64,000 nucleotides of DNA from Eubacterium sp. AF16-48 (lineage in GTDB: Bacteria; Bacillota; Clostridia; Lachnospirales; Lachnospiraceae): positions 197,291 to 261,290 of the forward strand of contig NZ_QUHB01000003.1 of NCBI RefSeq assembly GCF_003479405.1, written 5' to 3'. Below are positions 1 through 7,483 of this stretch, piece after piece. The notes under the pieces were generated by a model. It had not been told where the DNA came from, did no database searches, and saw nothing but the letters and a program-made list of their open reading frames with translations. The position numbers and the translations under genes are program-made. Every line of letters starts with the position of its first letter. Position 1 is the stretch's first letter.

Positions 1-1
1 G

Positions 2-73
2 TCAAAGACATTACCGGATATTAGTAAGAAGGTTCAGGCACTTCCGTATGTACCAGAACCAAAGCAGATTTAA
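2..73 (+). CDS. C-terminal end of an unidentified gene entering from the left edge
   Basis: An open frame runs from the window edge to a TAA at 71-73 and encodes about 23 residues ending in PYVPEPKQI. Only this tail is visible, so no family can be assigned. It lies 26 bases before the next gene on the same strand, so the two may be co-transcribed. Confidence 0.45.
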   Translation, partial: SKTLPDISKKVQALPYVPEPKQI

Positions 74-99
74 AATAAAACTGGTCGGAGGAAAAGAAA

Positions 100-303
100 A
101 TGAGTAAGGAAGCAGAAATTCGAGTTTGCAAAAACAAGGAGTGCCAGAAGGTACTGCCGGCTGGTTACAAGCATAAGTATTGTGAGGCATGTAGAAATAA
201 GCATGCTGAAACGGCAAAGAATGTCCTGAAGGGACTAGGAGCTGGAGCTGCGACTGTTGCTGTTGTAGTAGTTACAGGTGGAAAGATTAACCCAAAGAAA
301 TAG
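100..303 (+). CDS. Small zinc-ribbon protein with a C-terminal hydrophobic segment
   Basis: This 67-residue protein has two cysteine pairs, C10-x4-C15 and C28-x2-C31, as in a small treble-clef or zinc-ribbon fold. A Gly/Ala/Val-rich hydrophobic stretch (about residues 43-62) could cross or associate with a membrane. The ATG is preceded by a GGAGG-type ribosome site about 10 bases upstream. It is followed at short spacing by three more small genes on the same strand, which suggests one operon. I do not recognise a named family. The zinc-ribbon call is from spacing only. Confidence 0.6.
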   Translation: MSKEAEIRVCKNKECQKVLPAGYKHKYCEACRNKHAETAKNVLKGLGAGAATVAVVVVTGGKINPKK

Positions 304-321
304 TGAAGGAGGAATAGAGAG

Positions 322-945
322 ATGCGGTCTGTAAAAATAAACGTGCCGAATCCGTCCTCTGAACAGATAGAGTTTTATCTGCGGGCCTGGGATGAACTTG
401 AAAACTATCATCTGCAGGAAGATGCACTGGATAAACTCTTTTTCCAGCTTTGCCCTGAGAATGTAGAGATGTCCGATATTCTATTAAAGGTTGCGGCACT
501 TAATGATTTCTACAGCACGAATATCTTCTCTGTTTATCCTGTTGCAAAGCATATCTTGTCATTGGACATAGATGCTCGTCTGGAGTCAGGAGATGTGACC
601 CTTGTTTCAGATTTGCAGAAAGTAACAATCAACGGAGTGGAGAAGAAATTCTATTCATTCTCTACAAAGTATTGCAGTCACCATAAACCTCTTGAGTATC
701 CTATTTATGATAGCTACGTAGAAAAGGTTTTGTGTTACTTCAGGGATAGAGATGGCTTCGCAAAGTTTAAAACTCCAGAGCTTAAAGATTATGAAAAATT
801 CAAGGGCACGCTAATTGACTTCAGGTCATTTTATGGTTTAGATCAGTATAACTTGAAAGAAATAGATAAATATATGTGGCAACTTGGAAAGGCGTATTTT
901 CCTAAAAACTATGGAAAGAAAAAAATGCAGGAGGAGCAGAAATGA
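322..945 (+). CDS. Conserved hypothetical protein, 207 aa
   Basis: The start has a strong AAGGAGG site, and the gene ends by ATGA overlap with the next one at 942, so the two are probably translationally coupled. The central motif FYSFSTKYCSHHKP followed by YPIYDSYVEKVL is distinctive: an aromatic, His and Cys-rich block, then an alpha-helical region. It faintly recalls helix-hairpin-helix glycosylase-like hypothetical proteins, but no catalytic residues can be assigned. The protein is soluble, with no signal peptide or membrane segment. Function is unknown. Its setting among mobile-element genes suggests an accessory role. Confidence 0.6.
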   Translation: MRSVKINVPNPSSEQIEFYLRAWDELENYHLQEDALDKLFFQLCPENVEMSDILLKVAALNDFYSTNIFSVYPVAKHILSLDIDARLESGDVTLVSDLQKVTINGVEKKFYSFSTKYCSHHKPLEYPIYDSYVEKVLCYFRDRDGFAKFKTPELKDYEKFKGTLIDFRSFYGLDQYNLKEIDKYMWQLGKAYFPKNYGKKKMQEEQK

Positions 946-1538
946 GCTGGGAAGAAATGAGTACATCTCAAACGGTCTGTCCTTGTGGTAAGGGATATAT
1001 CACACAGAAGCATTATGGTGATGACTGGAACAGATTTAAAGATGGCCCGGTTGTTATTGAGTGTGAAGACTGTAAGAAAAAGTATAAAGTTGAAGAAGTG
1101 AACCATTACAGAATGCTGACTTCTGATGGATGTTGGAGCGAATATTTTCTGCTTCCTAAAGACTATCCAGAGTATGATGGTCCAAGTGAAACTGCTACAT
1201 ACGGATCTTCAGCAAATCCTAATTGGGACTTTACTGGTTGGTTGATCCAGCATTTCACAGAAGCTGAATTAGAAGAAACGGAAGAGCAACTGCATGTTGT
1301 AAAGGCCAGTTCTAAGTTAACTGGAAATGCAGCGTATATTTGCAAGGAACACAAAAGCGCACTTAAGACTGTAAGAGTTAGTGCTATTCTTGCTTCAGTT
1401 GAAAGAGCGCTGTCTGCATATCCAGAATATGTTGGTAATAAGCAGCAGCGTGAAGAAATAAGGAAACAAGAGGAAATAGCACATGCAGATTATCATGAAG
1501 AAAAAGTAAAGCATCGAATTGCGATAAGACTAGATTGA
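942..1538 (+). CDS. Hypothetical protein with N-terminal zinc-ribbon-like cysteines
   Basis: This 198-residue protein starts by ATGA overlap with the upstream gene. Residues 13-44 contain a CPC motif and a CEDC pair separated by about 26 residues, a spacing compatible with a zinc ribbon and therefore nucleic-acid or protein binding. The C-terminal 40 residues are charged and helical, possibly coiled coil. There are no membrane segments. I do not recognise the family, and the only functional hint is co-transcription with the neighbouring small genes. Confidence 0.6.
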   Translation: MSWEEMSTSQTVCPCGKGYITQKHYGDDWNRFKDGPVVIECEDCKKKYKVEEVNHYRMLTSDGCWSEYFLLPKDYPEYDGPSETATYGSSANPNWDFTGWLIQHFTEAELEETEEQLHVVKASSKLTGNAAYICKEHKSALKTVRVSAILASVERALSAYPEYVGNKQQREEIRKQEEIAHADYHEEKVKHRIAIRLD

Positions 1539-1558
1539 TGATAAGTTAGGAGAATAAA

Positions 1559-2068
1559 ATGATAGATAGTATTCAGGAAATACGAAAAGCCTTAGATAAG
1601 GATTGTTATCTTGCAGCACTGGCATTATCTTTAACATTGCCGGATATCTGTTCGCAGGTAGAGAATGCTGTAATGGATGGAAATAGAACTCTCTATATTA
1701 ATTGGTTCAACTCACATGCTGAATATGATGACTTCCATTTTCCGATGGCAGGATTTGAGACTCAGACTTTTGATGGCGAGATGTGCTACTCACTAAGATG
1801 TAAGGTTTTGCATAATGGTAATACAGAAGTTACTAATCCGAAGTTAAAAGTACTTGTGGATAGTTTTGAATTACTAAAACCTGACGATCAGGATTATAAA
1901 CCTGGATACACATATATTAAAAAAACACAGCCGGATGGAACAGAAAAGGTGATTACCTGTATCGCAATTGATTATTTATGCGAACGTCTCTGCAATATGG
2001 CAGAGCAGTTCTACAACGGCTGGTCTAATAAGCAGGATTTTGATGCCCACAAGATTTGGAGTAAATGA
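1559..2068 (+). CDS. Hypothetical protein, 169 aa
   Basis: The ATG has an AGGAG site about eight bases upstream. The N-terminus (about residues 4-40) is helical, with a run reading LAALALSLTLPDICSQVE that resembles the start of several bacterial hypothetical proteins of defence and mobile loci. The remainder is mixed alpha/beta with no motif I can name. It is the last gene of the run starting at 100. The next 600 bases lack a gene and hold a structured RNA candidate. Confidence 0.55.
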   Translation: MIDSIQEIRKALDKDCYLAALALSLTLPDICSQVENAVMDGNRTLYINWFNSHAEYDDFHFPMAGFETQTFDGEMCYSLRCKVLHNGNTEVTNPKLKVLVDSFELLKPDDQDYKPGYTYIKKTQPDGTEKVITCIAIDYLCERLCNMAEQFYNGWSNKQDFDAHKIWSK

Positions 2069-2157
2069 GATGTTTCTATTAACGTCAAAAATGAATGACA
2101 AGTTCCCATTAACGCAGGACATCAATAGTGGTGTCTCGGGGCATGTGGAGACAATAG

Positions 2158-2186
2158 TTGCACTACATCGGACCGATATGTAAAAA
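2158..2186 (+). promoter_or_regulatory. Possible promoter for the structured RNA
   Basis: TTGCAC at 2158-2163 is followed after exactly 17 bases by TAAAAA at 2181-2186. The predicted start, near 2193, places all the main hairpins downstream on the transcript. The -10 box is weak, so this is only suggestive. Confidence 0.35.
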
Positions 2187-2189
2187 TCC

Positions 2190-2655
2190 TTGATTTGCGC
2201 GAAGGCAACGAGGAGAGTTCCGAAGAAACAACTGGCTGTAAAGCCAGTGTTTATGCGGAATTTGACGACTGCCCGCGAGTCGGGAAGTTTGTAAAAGTTT
2301 TCGACTTCCGGCACTTTGAGAGGTTTTTCAGGTTTGACCAGAGTGATCGAAAAACATACAAAAAGGCAATTTCAGACGGTGTGAATGTCTCAGTCGTATT
2401 GGACTGCGGCTTCGGAAACACATCTAGGTAGGAACAAATCGTTCAGAGCAACCTCGAAAACACGATGTGTTTCCTCGGTGAGGCGTATCCGCCAAATAGA
2501 TTTCCAGACAAAAGTGTTTGTTCATGCAAGCTTGACTCGCACTTTTGCAGGAAATTTGCTTGGCTCTGAACAATATCATATCATTCAACTAAATAACAGA
2601 AGCGTGAAAGACCGTTCATTTTCAAGAAAAATTGAAAGTGAGCGGTCTTTCTTTA
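2190..2655 (+). ncRNA. Large structured non-coding RNA candidate with a pseudoknot
   Basis: No credible protein is encoded here, but perfect inverted repeats are dense: 2231-2237/2242-2248 (7 bp), 2283-2288/2304-2309 (6 bp), 2323-2329/2349-2355 (7 bp), 2391-2395/2402-2406 (5 bp), 2414-2424/2464-2474 (11 bp) and 2509-2516/2540-2547 (8 bp). A further 8-bp pairing, 2441-2448 with 2564-2571, crosses the 11-bp stem and would form a pseudoknot. A terminator hairpin closes the unit. Size, ornateness and mobile-element setting recall giant RNAs such as ROOL or GOLLD, but I cannot assign a class. The strand is inferred from the terminator and possible promoter. Confidence 0.55.
2606..2655 (+). terminator. 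Terminator hairpin ending the structured RNA
   Basis: GAAAGACCG at 2606 begins a long stem that closes with CGGTCTTTC ending at 2651. The full stem is about 19 bp with two G-U type mismatches and an 8-base loop, followed by TTTATAT. It separates the RNA from the ParB-like gene. Confidence 0.65.
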
Positions 2656-2725
2656 TATCTGAAGTTCATTATATCAGATGGACTTCAGGGAAGATGAATT
2701 CGATGTATTCGAGAAAGGCGATTTT

Positions 2726-3217
2726 ATGGAGACGATACGGAATGTGGAGATAAATCAGTTGCATGATTTTAAGAATCATCCGTTTAAGGTAGAGGTAAAT
2801 ACGGAATTATGCGAGCTGATGAAAAGTATTGAGAAAGAAGGAGTGATTGTGCCACTTCTGGTAAGGACAAATCCCTATGGAGATGGGTATGAGGTGATAT
2901 CCGGTCACAGGCGAAAGAAAGCTGCTATATGGGCAGGAGAGATTAAGGTTCCGGTTGTGATAAGAGAATTGGATGATGATCAGGCAATTGTGGCAATGGT
3001 TGATTCTAACCTGCATAGAGAAAATCTTAAACCAAGCGAGAAAGCATTTGCATATAAGATGAAGCTTGATGCCATGAAGCACCAGGGAAAGCGGTTACCG
3101 GAGGTTTCATCATTATATGATGGTGCAGAAGTGCTGGCGGATAATGAAGCAAATCATGCAACTTCGGCTCAAGTTGGACCGAAGTGTGACACAGATGGAA
3201 ATGGCAGAGCGCATTGA
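2726..3217 (+). CDS. ParB/Spo0J-like partition protein, C-terminally truncated
   Basis: The product has a ParB N-terminal nuclease/CTPase-like domain: a DFKNHPFKV motif, VPLLVRTNPYGDGYEVISGHRR (the GHRR box, shown here across two stretches) and a hinge reading DSNLHRENLKPSEKAFAYKM. Family members in integrative elements usually continue for over 100 residues with a helix-turn-helix. Here the frame is lost after SAQVGPK, so the DNA-binding part is missing. The start at 2726 has AAAGG seven bases upstream; an alternative ATG at 2678 lacks a clear ribosome site. The protein is probably non-functional in partition. It belongs to the integrated-element backbone. Confidence 0.65.
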   Translation: METIRNVEINQLHDFKNHPFKVEVNTELCELMKSIEKEGVIVPLLVRTNPYGDGYEVISGHRRKKAAIWAGEIKVPVVIRELDDDQAIVAMVDSNLHRENLKPSEKAFAYKMKLDAMKHQGKRLPEVSSLYDGAEVLADNEANHATSAQVGPKCDTDGNGRAH

Positions 3218-3313
3218 ATTGGATGGAAAAAGATTGACGGCAGCAGTTAAAAATATTTGTGTTGTAAAAAGCAATACATGGTGACACACTATAAGAAACA
3301 GGAGGTGCATACT

Positions 3314-3613
3314 ATGGCAACAAAAACTGCAAATGTAACAGCACGAATTCAACCGAATATAAAAGAGCAGGCAGAGGCAATTCTTGACAGACTTGGAATT
3401 CCTGTATCTGTATTCATAGATATGACTTACAGACAGGTTATTATGCGTGATGGAGTACCATTTTCACTAGATATTCCGGATAAACTTGTTACAAGAGATT
3501 CTATAACACAAGCTGAATTTGATACGATGATGCAGACCGGGCTTGCACAGGCAAAAAAGAACGATTCGGTATCTGTTGATGAGGCTTTTAATCAATTAAA
3601 GTCGGAGATATAG
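3314..3613 (+). CDS. RelB/DinJ-family antitoxin
   Basis: The product is about 99 residues. Its ribbon-helix-helix start (MATKTANVTARIQPNIKEQA) and the central LGIPVSVFIDMTYRQ are typical of the RelB/DinJ family, which neutralises a cognate RNase toxin and represses its own promoter. The ATG at 3314 has GGAGG at ideal spacing, whereas the longer frame from 3257 has none. The toxin gene starts three bases after the stop. The antitoxin looks intact while its toxin is broken, so it may persist only as a passenger. Confidence 0.85.
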   Translation: MATKTANVTARIQPNIKEQAEAILDRLGIPVSVFIDMTYRQVIMRDGVPFSLDIPDKLVTRDSITQAEFDTMMQTGLAQAKKNDSVSVDEAFNQLKSEI

Positions 3614-3616
3614 TGC

Positions 3617-3949
3617 ATGAATGAATATGAGGTAAGGGTAACAAGGCTGGCATTAGGGTAGATGAAAGAGATAGTGCATTATATTTTAAATGATCTAATG
3701 GCACCGGACGCAGCAGATAATCTGCTTGATAAGATGAAAGCAGAGATTACTAAGTTGTCGAGTTTTCCAAAAAAACATGCCTTGATTGATGAAGGGCCAT
3801 GGAGGACTGAGGGAGTACGCAAGATTGTTGTTAAAAATTTCCTGATTTACTATTGGGTTGATGATGAAAATAACAGAGTTCAGGTAACAGCAGTTATTTA
3901 TAGCAGAAGAGACCAAATCGGGCAGCTAAGTAATATGGATATGGAGTAG
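3617..3949 (+). pseudogene. RelE/ParE-family toxin with an in-frame amber codon
   Basis: Reading from ATG 3617, the frame encodes MNEYEVRVTRLALG, then a TAG at 3659-3661, then continues without a shift as MKEIVHYILNDLMAPD to 3949. The family expects a continuous N-terminus (beta strand, then a helix like xxQMxEIVxYI), so CAG probably mutated to TAG. The C-terminal half keeps the RelE core (VRKIVVKNFLIYYWVDD, VTAVIYSRRDQ). Restart at 3662 would drop the first beta strand. The gene follows its antitoxin by three bases, the normal operon layout. Confidence 0.8.
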
Positions 3950-4023
3950 TGGCTTAATCCATAAGGATTACCATAAAAGTATATAGTTGCAAATATATAA
4001 AACTGAATACGCGCAATGAAAGA

Positions 4024-4062
4024 AGCAGATATGTGGAAATATTCCACGTGTCTGCTTTTTTC
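4024..4062 (+). terminator. Rho-independent terminator after the toxin-antitoxin pair
   Basis: AGCAGATATGTGGAA pairs with TTCCACGTGTCTGCT (two G-U type pairs), followed by TTTTTT. The stem is about 15 bp. Confidence 0.75.
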
Positions 4063-4165
4063 ATGCCCTAAAGATAACAACAAGTATCAGATAAGCTTGT
4101 TTCATACAGTTATATATCCCACACCTCAGGTGTACCGGCAGGGTATTAGGGGCAGCCGCCACTAA

Positions 4166-4275
4166 CGAGATGGGTTTTCGTAACACGAAAAACGTATCTC
4201 GCCTACTATGTTACAGAAATTTCCAAAGCAGACATTTGGAAAAGAGTTAGGACGACAGGGGTATCATGTCGTCCT
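4166..4275 (+). other. Paired stem-loops resembling an origin of transfer
   Basis: A first hairpin (4166-4201) pairs CGAGAT with ATCTCG and TTTTCGT with ACGAAAA. A second (4249-4275) is a perfect 9-bp stem, AGGACGACA with TGTCGTCCT. Between them lies CGCCTACTATG. Two consecutive hairpins followed by a degraded charged protein gene are reminiscent of oriT regions upstream of mobilisation genes. No relaxase is recognisable nearby, so the oriT reading is an inference. Confidence 0.3.
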
Positions 4276-4783
4276 TTCGTGTCCTGTAGGGGAAGGTGAT
4301 CCGCAGAACATGTATCAGTCCTATCTTCGATTGGAATTTGAACCAGAAACCAACAAGGATAGGGAGACAGATCCGTTACACCCTGCTATACCGGAATCTC
4401 CATAGGAGAAGGAGCGGAAGGATGCAGAATACAAGAAAAGGATAGATGAATTACTTGCTAAGCTCTATGCCGATGAGAAAGCTCGCAGGGAAAAAGAACG
4501 GAAAGAGATGGAAGCAGAACAGGAGCGAAAACGTAGGCTTGAGGCAGAAAAAAAACACATAGAGCAGGAAAAAAAACCGCTGGAATACTTTGAGAGAATG
4601 CTTCCGTCATATGATGAGTATGAGAGAGAGAAGTATTCGAAGAATTATGAGTCAGAGAGTGAATTATTAGTGCAGGAATTTAAGTCTGTAACATTACAAC
4701 AGGATGATATAGATGTTGATATTATTGGACAAGGGAAGCGAATTCTTATTGACAATGTATGGGCACTCTACTATAATATTTAG
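4208..4783 (+). pseudogene. Degraded coiled-coil protein gene interrupted by an amber codon
   Basis: One frame runs from ATG 4208 to 4783 but contains a TAG at 4403-4405. The part before the stop encodes 65 residues. The part after it is extremely charged (repeated KKR, REKERKE, EAEKK), a probable long coiled coil ending in a more globular ~50 residues. The amber again fits a CAG to TAG change. A later ATG at 4508 could express the C-terminal 91 residues. The family is unrecognised, and the early part overlaps strong hairpins and may never have been coding. Confidence 0.45.
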
Positions 4784-4790
4784 TAGAGTG
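4749..4790 (+). promoter_or_regulatory. Consensus sigma-70 promoter overlapped by a palindromic operator
   Basis: TTGACA at 4749-4754, 17 bases, then TATAAT at 4772-4777 is a perfect consensus promoter. A perfect 9-bp inverted repeat, CACTCTACT (4764-4772) and AGTAGAGTG (4782-4790), brackets the -10 box. A repressor bound there would block RNA polymerase. The downstream operon encodes a WYL regulator, the obvious candidate for autoregulation. The palindrome could also form a hairpin, but it lies largely upstream of the expected transcription start. Confidence 0.8.
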
Positions 4791-4811
4791 ATTAAGATAG
4801 GAGTTATAGCT

Positions 4812-5219
4812 ATGAGATTACAGATATATATGTCTCCGATGTTAAGTGAAAGATTATGCAAAGAAGCTTTGGATAAACAGATGAAACCATGCGAGCTTGC
4901 TGATCAAATATTAAAAGATCATTTTGGAATAAGAGAAGATAAGGAAGATTATCAGAAAGCATTGCACAATTTAATTGAAGAGATAGATCAATTCCTTAAA
5001 GATGACGAAAAAGTAAAAAAAGTGGGCGGTACATTTACCTTACTTGATTTTGAAAGTTTTCGGAGTATTGGAACACCAGCTGTTCGGAGTGCAGTAGGAA
5101 GAGGGATTGCTAAATATTTTAAAGAACGTAAAGATGTGGAGTATTGCAGAGATGCAAATGGGGAAATATGTAGAACAAGATCAAGGCATGCAGCAATATA
5201 TAAAATTAGGCAAGATTAA
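4812..5219 (+). CDS. Small protein with ribbon-helix-helix-like N-terminus and DUF1413-like tail
   Basis: The ATG at 4812 has TAGGAG eight bases upstream and is the first start after the consensus promoter. Residues 1-40 (MRLQIYMSPMLSERLCKEAL and onward) resemble a ribbon-helix-helix strand plus two helices. The C-terminal part (about 75-135) has an FTLLDF motif, then GTPAVRSAVGRGIAKYF and a terminal AIYKI strand, a layout like DUF1413 proteins. Both assignments are by eye. It is probably co-transcribed with the WYL regulator that starts 44 bases downstream. Confidence 0.6.
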   Translation: MRLQIYMSPMLSERLCKEALDKQMKPCELADQILKDHFGIREDKEDYQKALHNLIEEIDQFLKDDEKVKKVGGTFTLLDFESFRSIGTPAVRSAVGRGIAKYFKERKDVEYCRDANGEICRTRSRHAAIYKIRQD

Positions 5220-5263
5220 GATGTATAACCTTATAGCACAAAAAAATAGAAAGGAACGGTTTT

Positions 5264-6493
5264 ATGCCACGACCAGAAAAAGAATTTGGAGAACGTAGTA
5301 ATGATGATATTATACGTGAGATTTTGCGAGAATATGCAAGTAGAGAAAATCCAATAGGAAAAGCAGAGATTATCAAACATGTAAAAGCGATGGGATATAT
5401 AAAGGAAAAAGATAAATCTAAATCTAAAATAGAGCGCAAGGCAATTGAGGGGTTTTTGGATAGAATGGGTGCAAGAGTCTATGAAACGGAAGAAGAATGC
5501 GACGAAATTATAAGAGAATGTCGAGTGACTGAGCGAGAAATAATATTTACTAAAAAAGGGCAGAAAGGAAGGACGATTGGATACTGGATGATGGAAACAT
5601 TATCTGACACGGAATGGATGTTTCTGATGGATTCAGTACTTAATAGCAAAATCTTGACCAAGAAAGAGGCAGATAATCTTGCAAATAGGATTACATTTCT
5701 GGCTGGCAAGAGATTTTCTGATTTGACGAATTATCGTCACCGTATGGGGAATCAGCCGTATTTTGTTGGAGATGATGATATAGATGAAAAAGTTGGTTAT
5801 ATAGAAAGTCGCGTCTTACAGCAAGTTCGGTTAATCAGACAGGCGATTAAGCAGGGGAAAAAGATAAAATTTAATCTGTGCGTGTATGATTATGGAAATC
5901 AGAAGGTAAGGCTGGTACCATATGGAAGATATGGAAAGGTGCTGCCAGAGACACCGGAGAAGTATAAAGAGGATGTACACAGGATTTGTTCACCATTTGA
6001 TATTATATTTTTTAATGGACGCTACTATATGTTGGGAGCTGATTTGGAAACGGAAAGACGTACAGACTTGAAATATAAGCTGTACAGAATTGATTTGATG
6101 ACAGACGTTACAATTAATCGAGCGAAAGCTGTTACAAAAGAGGAGGTCGGACTTTTAGAATTAAATGATCTATTTGAATATAGAATGGAAAATCCGTATA
6201 TGTTCACAGGTAAGGTTGAGAGAGTAAGAATACGTATAGATGCAGATCAATTCACACAGGTTGTGGATTGGTTCTCAGATCGCTTTAAGGTTGTAGGATA
6301 CGATGCGGACGAAAACAAGTATTATGATATAGAACTCAAAGTAAATCTCAATAGTTTTACTTTTTGGATATTGCAATATAGCGGATGTGTAGAAGTTCTT
6401 GACAGAGAGAAAAAAGGCGAGAAATCCTATAGAAATAAGATTAAAGAAACATTGAAAAAAGCATTGGAAAAGTATGAGGAGTATGACCAATGA
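5264..6493 (+). CDS. WYL-domain transcriptional regulator
   Basis: The product has 409 residues. The N-terminal region (about 5-75) is a winged helix-turn-helix. The middle (about 185-290) is a WYL domain, with an arginine/tyrosine-rich sheet including VRLVPYG and IIFFNGRYYMLGA. The C-terminal part (about 315-400) is the WCX extension (VERVRIRID, FTFWILQYSG). WYL proteins sense nucleic-acid or nucleotide ligands and often control phage-defence genes. The start has AGAAAGGAAC upstream. The gene overlaps the next by ATGA, so regulator and enzyme are coupled. It likely binds the palindrome at 4764-4790. Confidence 0.88.
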   Translation: MPRPEKEFGERSNDDIIREILREYASRENPIGKAEIIKHVKAMGYIKEKDKSKSKIERKAIEGFLDRMGARVYETEEECDEIIRECRVTEREIIFTKKGQKGRTIGYWMMETLSDTEWMFLMDSVLNSKILTKKEADNLANRITFLAGKRFSDLTNYRHRMGNQPYFVGDDDIDEKVGYIESRVLQQVRLIRQAIKQGKKIKFNLCVYDYGNQKVRLVPYGRYGKVLPETPEKYKEDVHRICSPFDIIFFNGRYYMLGADLETERRTDLKYKLYRIDLMTDVTINRAKAVTKEEVGLLELNDLFEYRMENPYMFTGKVERVRIRIDADQFTQVVDWFSDRFKVVGYDADENKYYDIELKVNLNSFTFWILQYSGCVEVLDREKKGEKSYRNKIKETLKKALEKYEEYDQ

Positions 6494-7269
6494 AGATAAT
6501 AACATGGAATATAAATAGATTTGATGGGGTATGGGACTGGTATGAAAAAAAGAAAGATAAAGACACCAAATATCGAGAAAAAATGGCAAAAGCAATCATT
6601 GGATATTTGGTTAAATTAATATCAAATGAAGATGATGTGGCAGTATTGCAGGAGTTCCCCTATTATGAGTATAATGGTAGTATTCAATGGGGTTGTGATG
6701 AGTATAGTAACTGGACATCTTTATTTGAGAAGAATAATCTAACAGTTATAGAACCGTACAAAAAGGGACTAAATGTAACAGTAGCTGTGGTTCCTAAGCA
6801 GAAAAGTGTATGGAAAAAGACAGATGGTGATGATTGTAAAACATCATTTAAAGATGGGTATTTAAATAAGTATATTGAATTGTTAAAAGAATTTAGAATA
6901 CTTGGAATTCATCTACCTAGTTCATCTGTATTATTGCCTTTATTGCACGGAATGGGAGAAGCCGATAGACCGGACTTAATTTTGGGAGACTTTAATTCAG
7001 GAGATTACGTAATCAAGAATAGATGGGATGAAGAACATGAGTGTGAAAGACAACAGTATCGAAAGCTGATTAATGTATATGGCTACACGGATATTTCTGG
7101 AGGTGGTGTAACAAATCATATAACAGGATCTTCAATAGATCATTTTTTAATAAAAAATACAGTGCTTTTTAGATTGAATATAAAAAACGTTTTTATTGAT
7201 GATAATAAAACATTGTCAACATTGTCCGATCATTATCCAATTATAGTGGAATTGGAAAAGAAGTTTTAG
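6490..7269 (+). CDS. Endonuclease/exonuclease/phosphatase-fold enzyme
   Basis: The product has 259 residues with all blocks of the EEP superfamily: ITWNINRF at the N-terminus, VLQEFP (metal-binding Glu), LILGDFNSGD (Asp/Asn), SIDHFL and the C-terminal LSDHYPIIVE with the catalytic Asp-His. Members cleave DNA, RNA or phosphoesters using Mg2+. The substrate here cannot be read from sequence. It overlaps the WYL regulator by four bases, so it is probably the effector of a regulated unit. About 210 bases without a gene follow, including a short open stretch at about 7310-7380 (LTKYATQNRVSG) that may be a gene relic. Confidence 0.88.
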   Translation: MKIITWNINRFDGVWDWYEKKKDKDTKYREKMAKAIIGYLVKLISNEDDVAVLQEFPYYEYNGSIQWGCDEYSNWTSLFEKNNLTVIEPYKKGLNVTVAVVPKQKSVWKKTDGDDCKTSFKDGYLNKYIELLKEFRILGIHLPSSSVLLPLLHGMGEADRPDLILGDFNSGDYVIKNRWDEEHECERQQYRKLINVYGYTDISGGGVTNHITGSSIDHFLIKNTVLFRLNIKNVFIDDNKTLSTLSDHYPIIVELEKKF

Positions 7270-7483
7270 AGAGCCATTTCCTTCAAATACAACAGATGCC
7301 ACTAGTGTATTTGGAACGCTTAACAAAATATGCTACTCAGAATCGGGTATCAGGTGTAAAACGAGAATTGAAAGAGAGATAAAGTTTTGTTTTTGATATT
7401 TCTGAAAGAAACGATTTGAGTAGATTTATAAACCAATTGATATAGTAAAATCTAAAGGTAAAAAACAAAAAGGGGCAGTTGTT

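Noticed and set aside
2195..2753. Plus-strand frames of 78 and 122 codons in the RNA candidate
   Set aside because: They have no ribosome sites and unlikely composition, and they overlap perfect stems. The region is better explained as RNA.
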